From: an uncultured Lachnospiraceae bacterium | GTDB lineage: Bacteria > Bacillota > Clostridia > Lachnospirales > Lachnospiraceae | Direction: 5' to 3' | NCBI GenBank assembly: GCA_947177105.1 | Contig: CAMWTF010000057.1 | Location: 1-10,142, forward strand | Length of the DNA stretch: 10,142 bases | Shown: in pieces, positions 7,184 through 10,142 of the stretch | Layout of the letters: each line of letters opens with the position of its first letter | Position numbering within the stretch: the stretch's first letter is position 1 | Notes under the pieces: model-generated | Seen by the model: only the letters and a program-made list of their open reading frames with translations | The model's database searches: none | What the model was told of the DNA's origin: nothing | Translations under genes and position numbers: made by a program

Positions 7184-7848
7184 AACTGATACCCCATTCC
7201 CCGGCGGGTCCTGATAGCGTCAGGCAGGCCGATCTTTGCAAGTTTTCCCCGCAGCCTGGTCATATTCACGCTGAGGGTGTTGTCATCAATGTAAATCTGG
7301 TTGTCCCACAGGGCGTCTATCAGATCAGCCCGGGAGACGATCTGCCCGAAACGGGTCATCAGGCAGGCCAGAATTTGCAGTTCATTCCGGGTCAGATCCA
7401 CTGCCTTTCCGCCGGCTGATACCGTTCCCTTTGTCAGGCTCAGACACAGTTCTCCGGCCTCCAGCACGTCCGCCGGTTCCGGCCCGCCGCAGCTGCGGCG
7501 CAGAACAGCCTTGATTCGAGCCAGCAGAACGGGGACGCTGTATGGTTTCGTGATGTAGTCGTCTCCGCCCAGACTCAAGGCCCGCACCTCGTCCATACCC
7601 GCATCCCGGCTGGTGACAAAAATCACCGACGCGGAAACGCTCTTTTGCAAAGCGGCGCACAAGGAAAAACCATCCCTGCCGGGCAGACCAATGTCCAAGA
7701 GGATTAAATCCGGACACTCTCGTACTGCCTGAGCGGGAATGTCGTTAAAATCCGTAACCGGAAAAGGCAAATATCCTTCATTTCTCAATAACAGAGTAAG
7801 CTCTTCCCGGATGGGCGGGTCATCCTCGATTATCATTATTTTTTGCAT
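7180..7848 (-). CDS. OmpR/PhoB-family response regulator, BceR type
   Basis: A 222-residue transcription activator, the output arm of the module. The receiver domain (about 1-115) has the acidic pocket E8/D9/D10, phosphoacceptor D52 in LLDIGLPG, T79, and K101 in YITKPY. A winged-helix DNA-binding domain (about 125-222) ends with the wing sequence RTRRGMGYQL. ATG at 7848 is preceded by GGAAG with 7-nt spacing. It is the first gene of the module and overlaps the kinase gene by 4 nt. The likely target is the inverted repeat at 6172-6187 in front of the transporter genes; no equally good copy is visible in front of this gene, which suggests constitutive or weakly controlled expression of the sensor pair. 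The BceR subtype rests mainly on gene context and the partner kinase. Confidence 0.93.
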   Translation of the reverse strand: MQKIMIIEDDPPIREELTLLLRNEGYLPFPVTDFNDIPAQAVRECPDLILLDIGLPGRDGFSLCAALQKSVSASVIFVTSRDAGMDEVRALSLGGDDYITKPYSVPVLLARIKAVLRRSCGGPEPADVLEAGELCLSLTKGTVSAGGKAVDLTRNELQILACLMTRFGQIVSRADLIDALWDNQIYIDDNTLSVNMTRLRGKLAKIGLPDAIRTRRGMGYQL

Positions 7849-7874
7849 TTAATTACTTCCATTCTGTGGTTTCA

Positions 7875-7903
7875 CTTATAGTCGGTAATCCCGGTTCTCA
7901 GGA
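7875..7903 (-). promoter_or_regulatory. Weak promoter candidate for the regulator-kinase genes
   Basis: Minus-strand TATAAG (7875-7880) lies 27 nt upstream of the regulator ATG. The best hexamer at 16-17 bp spacing is around CCTGAG/TCCTGA (7897-7903), a poor -35. It is the only plausible -10 between the upstream terminator and the gene. Confidence 0.25.
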
Positions 7904-7930
7904 TATTCCGCCTTAGATCATTATTCACCG

Positions 7931-7958
7931 AAAAATCCCCCGCCGTAGCCGGCGGGGG
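7931..7958 (-). terminator. Strong Rho-independent terminator of the CAP/LysM gene
   Basis: A perfect stem CCCCCGCC / GGCGGGGG (8 bp, 9 if an inner G-C closes) with a short loop, followed on the minus strand by ATTTTT. The plus strand also has TATTTT after the stem, so it could act in both directions. It lies about 40 nt past the CAP gene stop and insulates the two-component genes downstream. Confidence 0.88.
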
Positions 7959-7997
7959 TATTTTCAGCAGAGCAGCTTATCTGCCTGCCGCGTTTCC

Positions 7998-9614
7998 TTA
8001 TTTCACAATAATCTGCTGTCCCACATTAATCTTGTTTAAATTTTTGATCTGGGGATTCTTAGCAGCCAGCTGTCCGAGCGTCATGCCGTTTAACTTGGCA
8101 ATCTTGGACAGGGTATCATTTGCCTGTACAGTATAGGTAGATCCTGTGGTTACATTTACAGGCACGACGTTACTATAATGTGCTGCCAGATAAAGGGGCC
8201 CATACCACGGAATATCGTCATTCACAGCCGCGCTTGAAGGGATGGTAATAACATAATTTACATCTTTATAGGTATATTCCATGACTAATGTCACGTTACT
8301 CTTCTTAAGCAGTTCCTTCATATCTCTGTTGGACAACGCGGTTACACCTGTCACCTTAACAGTGTCTCCATCCTGTGCATTGGCAATCATTGTCCCCACC
8401 CCCGGCGCGGACGGGGCACTGGCATTCCCGTCATTACCGCTTGCGGCATTGCTGTCGTCAGGAGTATTGCCCTCACCGGGATTACCGCCTTCACCAGGAT
8501 TTTCTCCCTCGCCGGGATTACCGCCTTCACCAGGATTTTCTCCCTCGCCGGGATTACCGCCTTCACCAGGATTTTCTCCCTCGCCGGGATTCTCGTTACC
8601 GCCGCATGTGGATTCGTCAAAGAAGTTTACCGTATAAGAGATCGGTGCGCCAAGACCCTTTATCGATACACGGAAAGAATCCCCTGCAGCGTAATGGACA
8701 CTGTCAGGCCGGAAGATAATGCAGCCGACTTGTCCATAGCCATCATTATTGACATTAAAATATCCGTCTGCACTTCCGGAAGAGAATGTCCATGTACTGC
8801 CATCGGATACTTTTGTAAGGGTGACGCTTACACTGTCCTTATCCACCTCGCTGCCCACGGAAAGAGACCATGGATATGCATCATCAAAGTATTCAATTGG
8901 CATATTCTGTGCCGGCCATGCCACTCCTGTTTCCGCCGCGCCGGAATTGCTTCTGTCAAAAGAATACATTGCGCTGTAAGTACCGTTGTCTCCAGCCACA
9001 GCCCCAAAGCCAGTCTTCCCCATTTGAGGATTTAAGCACCAGCGCCTATGGCCTAAACGGTCTACATTGCTGTCGTCATAATCAGCCATCCAGCCATTGA
9101 TCAGAGAATCTTTAAACGTTTGTGTATCCCAGCTTGCCCATGCGATATTGGAAGATGCCGCACCAGCTTTCCCCTGCTCATATAAAGAGTTATCCATGTC
9201 GGCGGGCTGCTCCGGAAAGTGTGTCAACTCGTCATTGACATAGTTCACCAGGCTTGCAGCCTGAGCCATCTGATTGTAATCATCGTCCAGAGTTACGTTG
9301 TCCTGCAGCCCTGCAATAAACCTAATCTGATTCAACATTGTTATTGCCCCATCCAACGTTTCCGAAGACAGACTACCCGGCGCATATGGCTGCGCAGTGG
9401 CTGGATTTGCTGCAAAAGTGAGGCTGACTGACGTCACGTCGCTGTTCATACGGTCCAGAATCTCCTGCTGGCTATGGTAGATTACATTAAGCCCTACCGC
9501 CCCCGAGTCTTCCGCCGCATTAACCGACTGCATGTTTGTAGAGGTAACCGTCAGCAGCCCGGCCAACAGAACCCCTGTGCATCCCGAAAATGCCTTTGCA
9601 AATCTCTTTCCCAT
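7998..9614 (-). CDS. Secreted CAP-domain protein with repeat spacer and C-terminal LysM domain
   Basis: A 538-residue extracytoplasmic protein. A signal peptide spans about 1-34 (basic start, hydrophobic VLLAGLLTV, cleavage near VNA-A). A CAP/SCP domain covers about 85-215, with H132 in LTHF and the GHRRW motif at 188-192. A beta-rich, Ig-like region follows at about 245-332. Residues 340-383 are a low-complexity spacer of PGEGENPGEGGN repeats, followed by a D/S/N/A-rich stretch to about 403. A module at about 405-480 (GDTVKVTGVTALSNRDMK... ending IPWYGPLYLAAHY) resembles a segment I recognise from secreted clostridial proteins. LysM (493-537) would bind peptidoglycan; no LPXTG is present. 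The biochemical role of bacterial CAP proteins is mostly undefined. ATG at 9614 follows AGGAGG with 7-nt spacing. It is transcribed alone: promoters upstream, strong terminator downstream. Base composition appears more AT-rich than its neighbours. Confidence 0.9.
   Translation of the reverse strand: MGKRFAKAFSGCTGVLLAGLLTVTSTNMQSVNAAEDSGAVGLNVIYHSQQEILDRMNSDVTSVSLTFAANPATAQPYAPGSLSSETLDGAITMLNQIRFIAGLQDNVTLDDDYNQMAQAASLVNYVNDELTHFPEQPADMDNSLYEQGKAGAASSNIAWASWDTQTFKDSLINGWMADYDDSNVDRLGHRRWCLNPQMGKTGFGAVAGDNGTYSAMYSFDRSNSGAAETGVAWPAQNMPIEYFDDAYPWSLSVGSEVDKDSVSVTLTKVSDGSTWTFSSGSADGYFNVNNDGYGQVGCIIFRPDSVHYAAGDSFRVSIKGLGAPISYTVNFFDESTCGGNENPGEGENPGEGGNPGEGENPGEGGNPGEGENPGEGGNPGEGNTPDDSNAASGNDGNASAPSAPGVGTMIANAQDGDTVKVTGVTALSNRDMKELLKKSNVTLVMEYTYKDVNYVITIPSSAAVNDDIPWYGPLYLAAHYSNVVPVNVTTGSTYTVQANDTLSKIAKLNGMTLGQLAAKNPQIKNLNKINVGQQIIVK
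8481..8588 (-). repeat. Three perfect 36-bp tandem repeats inside the CAP gene
   Basis: Units at 8481-8516, 8517-8552 and 8553-8588 are identical at every base; a degenerate partial copy precedes them (about 8470-8480). Each unit encodes 12 residues, PGEGENPGEGGN, itself two near-identical six-residue halves. As 36 is divisible by 3, gain or loss of units keeps the frame. Identity at silent positions suggests recent expansion. Confidence 0.95.
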
Positions 9615-9662
9615 TTTTTTCCTCCTATTTTGTTTTACTGATGTATTATGTATACTAAACGA

Positions 9663-9719
9663 TACGATATTCCCTTTGCTCCTTCCACCTCATCGGCAAT
9701 ATGTATCTGTAGAATCGTA
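9663..9719 (-). other. Imperfect hairpin in the leader of the CAP/LysM mRNA
   Basis: TACGAT and ATCGTA arms (9663-9668 and 9714-9719) can pair as 6 perfect base pairs, or as 8 with a 2-nt bulge by adding ATTC/GAAT, closing a loop of about 40-45 nt. It lies in the roughly 124-nt leader predicted from the promoter at 9745-9774. It matches no riboswitch class I recognise. Confidence 0.35.
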
Positions 9720-9744
9720 CACTGATTTAATGTATGTCGGATGT

Positions 9745-9774
9745 AGTATACTCCCTATCTTCACTAAAAGTCAA
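9745..9774 (-). promoter_or_regulatory. Strong sigma-A-type promoter of the CAP/LysM gene
   Basis: Minus-strand -35 TTGACT (9769-9774, 5/6) and -10 TATACT (9745-9750, 5/6) at 18-bp spacing. The predicted start is near 9738, giving a leader of about 124 nt before the CAP gene ATG at 9614. Confidence 0.75.
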
Positions 9775-9838
9775 GCGTTACTGATATTAAGTCTATAAAT
9801 TGCAGATTAATCAACCGATCAACGCCCCGGATTACCCT

Positions 9839-9867
9839 ATTATAGTGATATCGGCATAATCCTACAA
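9839..9867 (-). promoter_or_regulatory. Second, upstream promoter candidate
   Basis: A perfect -10 TATAAT (9839-9844) with a partial -35 TTGTAG (9862-9867, 3/6) at 17-bp spacing; the -35 overlaps the stop codon of the upstream gene. If used, it would give a longer CAP mRNA starting near 9832. Inverted arms GGATTA/TAATCC (9829-9834 and 9857-9862) flank the -10, so the site could also be an operator or a poor terminator for the upstream gene. Confidence 0.4.
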
Positions 9868-10142
9868 AGCAGTGGACCTGTACTCGATAGAGATGATGCT
9901 GTCATCCTGTATGATAAAGCACAGCTTCATGCCGTCCTTGGCGTATATCAGCATCCCGTTCTCCTGGGCGGCTTCCCCGTAGACTTCCTGTAATTTTTCC
10001 AGGGAGTCCCCTATACAGACGCCCTCGGCCGTGGCTATGGAATCGTCCTTCAGGATCACCGCCGACACCAGATCCTTGTCCTGAGATGGATAGGTGTCAA
10101 TCTCGAAACTGTTGTAGGTATAGATTTTGTCCAGACCCTCAA
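9862..10142 (-). CDS. C-terminal part of an unidentified, probably envelope-associated protein
   Basis: The stop TAG is at 9862-9864 and the frame stays open to the right edge, giving 93 visible codons. Translation at the edge begins EGLDKIYTYNSFEIDTYP, in frame with what follows, so the internal GTG at 10068 is not the real start. The visible part mixes beta-strand-like segments with one helix (GDSLEKLQEVYGEA): a repeated strand-helix-strand pattern ending in IISIEYRS. It resembles the C-terminal domain of small secreted or lipoprotein-like proteins I associate with Lachnospiraceae, but I cannot name a function. The signal peptide, if any, lies outside the window. No convincing terminator follows. 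The fragment is certainly coding-like; the family is uncertain. Confidence 0.75.
   Translation of the reverse strand, partial: EGLDKIYTYNSFEIDTYPSQDKDLVSAVILKDDSIATAEGVCIGDSLEKLQEVYGEAAQENGMLIYAKDGMKLCFIIQDDSIISIEYRSTAL

Noticed and set aside
8481..8588. 36-bp direct repeats as a CRISPR array
   Set aside because: The unit length is typical of CRISPR repeats, but the copies abut with no spacers, lie inside an open reading frame and encode a regular PGEGENPGEGGN peptide; no cas genes are nearby.
9656..9694. Leader peptide of 12 codons (MRWKEQREYRIV) in the CAP mRNA leader
   Set aside because: The ATG has no ribosome binding site in front of it, and the peptide has no regulatory codon run.
9615..9740. 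Known riboswitch or T-box in the CAP leader
   Set aside because: I looked for conserved motifs of common classes (c-di-GMP, SAM, TPP, T-box) and saw none; only an imperfect hairpin is supported.

Overview
All convincing genes lie on the minus strand, so the window reads right to left. The organism looks like a Gram-positive Firmicute of the class Clostridia, most likely a Lachnospiraceae-type gut anaerobe. The reasons are strong AGGAGG-type ribosome binding sites, a Bce-type peptide-resistance module, a secreted CAP/LysM wall protein with a Gly/Glu/Pro/Asn repeat spacer, and the look of the lipoprotein-like fragment at the right edge. The family-level assignment is inference; no rRNA or other marker is present.

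Right to left: (1) 9862-10142 is the C-terminal end of a protein whose start lies outside the window. (2) 9615-9861 is AT-rich and holds two promoter candidates, one strong (TTGACT-18-TATACT), with a leader of about 120 nt. (3) 7998-9614 encodes a secreted CAP-domain protein with an in-frame 36-bp tandem repeat and a C-terminal LysM domain, closed by a strong hairpin terminator at 7931-7958. (4) 3403-7848 is a complete four-gene module: OmpR-type response regulator, short intramembrane-sensing histidine kinase, ABC ATPase and ten-helix FtsX-type permease with a large external domain. This is the BceRS-BceAB type of antimicrobial-peptide sensing and detoxification system. Regulator and kinase overlap by ATGA. 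The ATPase has its own short upstream region with a perfect CTTACA-N4-TGTAAG inverted repeat, matching the BceR-class operator pattern and overlapping the kinase stop codon. The permease start (GTG at 5355) overlaps the ATPase end by 14 nt. (5) 1519-3240 is a phosphoglucomutase/phosphomannomutase with its own extended -10 promoter. (6) 32-1399 is a family 2 glycosyltransferase, also with its own extended -10 promoter.

The genes share a cell-envelope theme. The mutase supplies sugar-1-phosphate precursors, the glycosyltransferase probably builds a surface polysaccharide, the CAP/LysM protein sits in the wall, and the Bce-type module protects cell-wall synthesis from peptide antibiotics. I found no mobile element, CRISPR array, RNA gene or clearly novel system. 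The most useful leads are the operator, the repeat array and composite architecture of the CAP protein, its long leader, and the degenerate second half of the glycosyltransferase.
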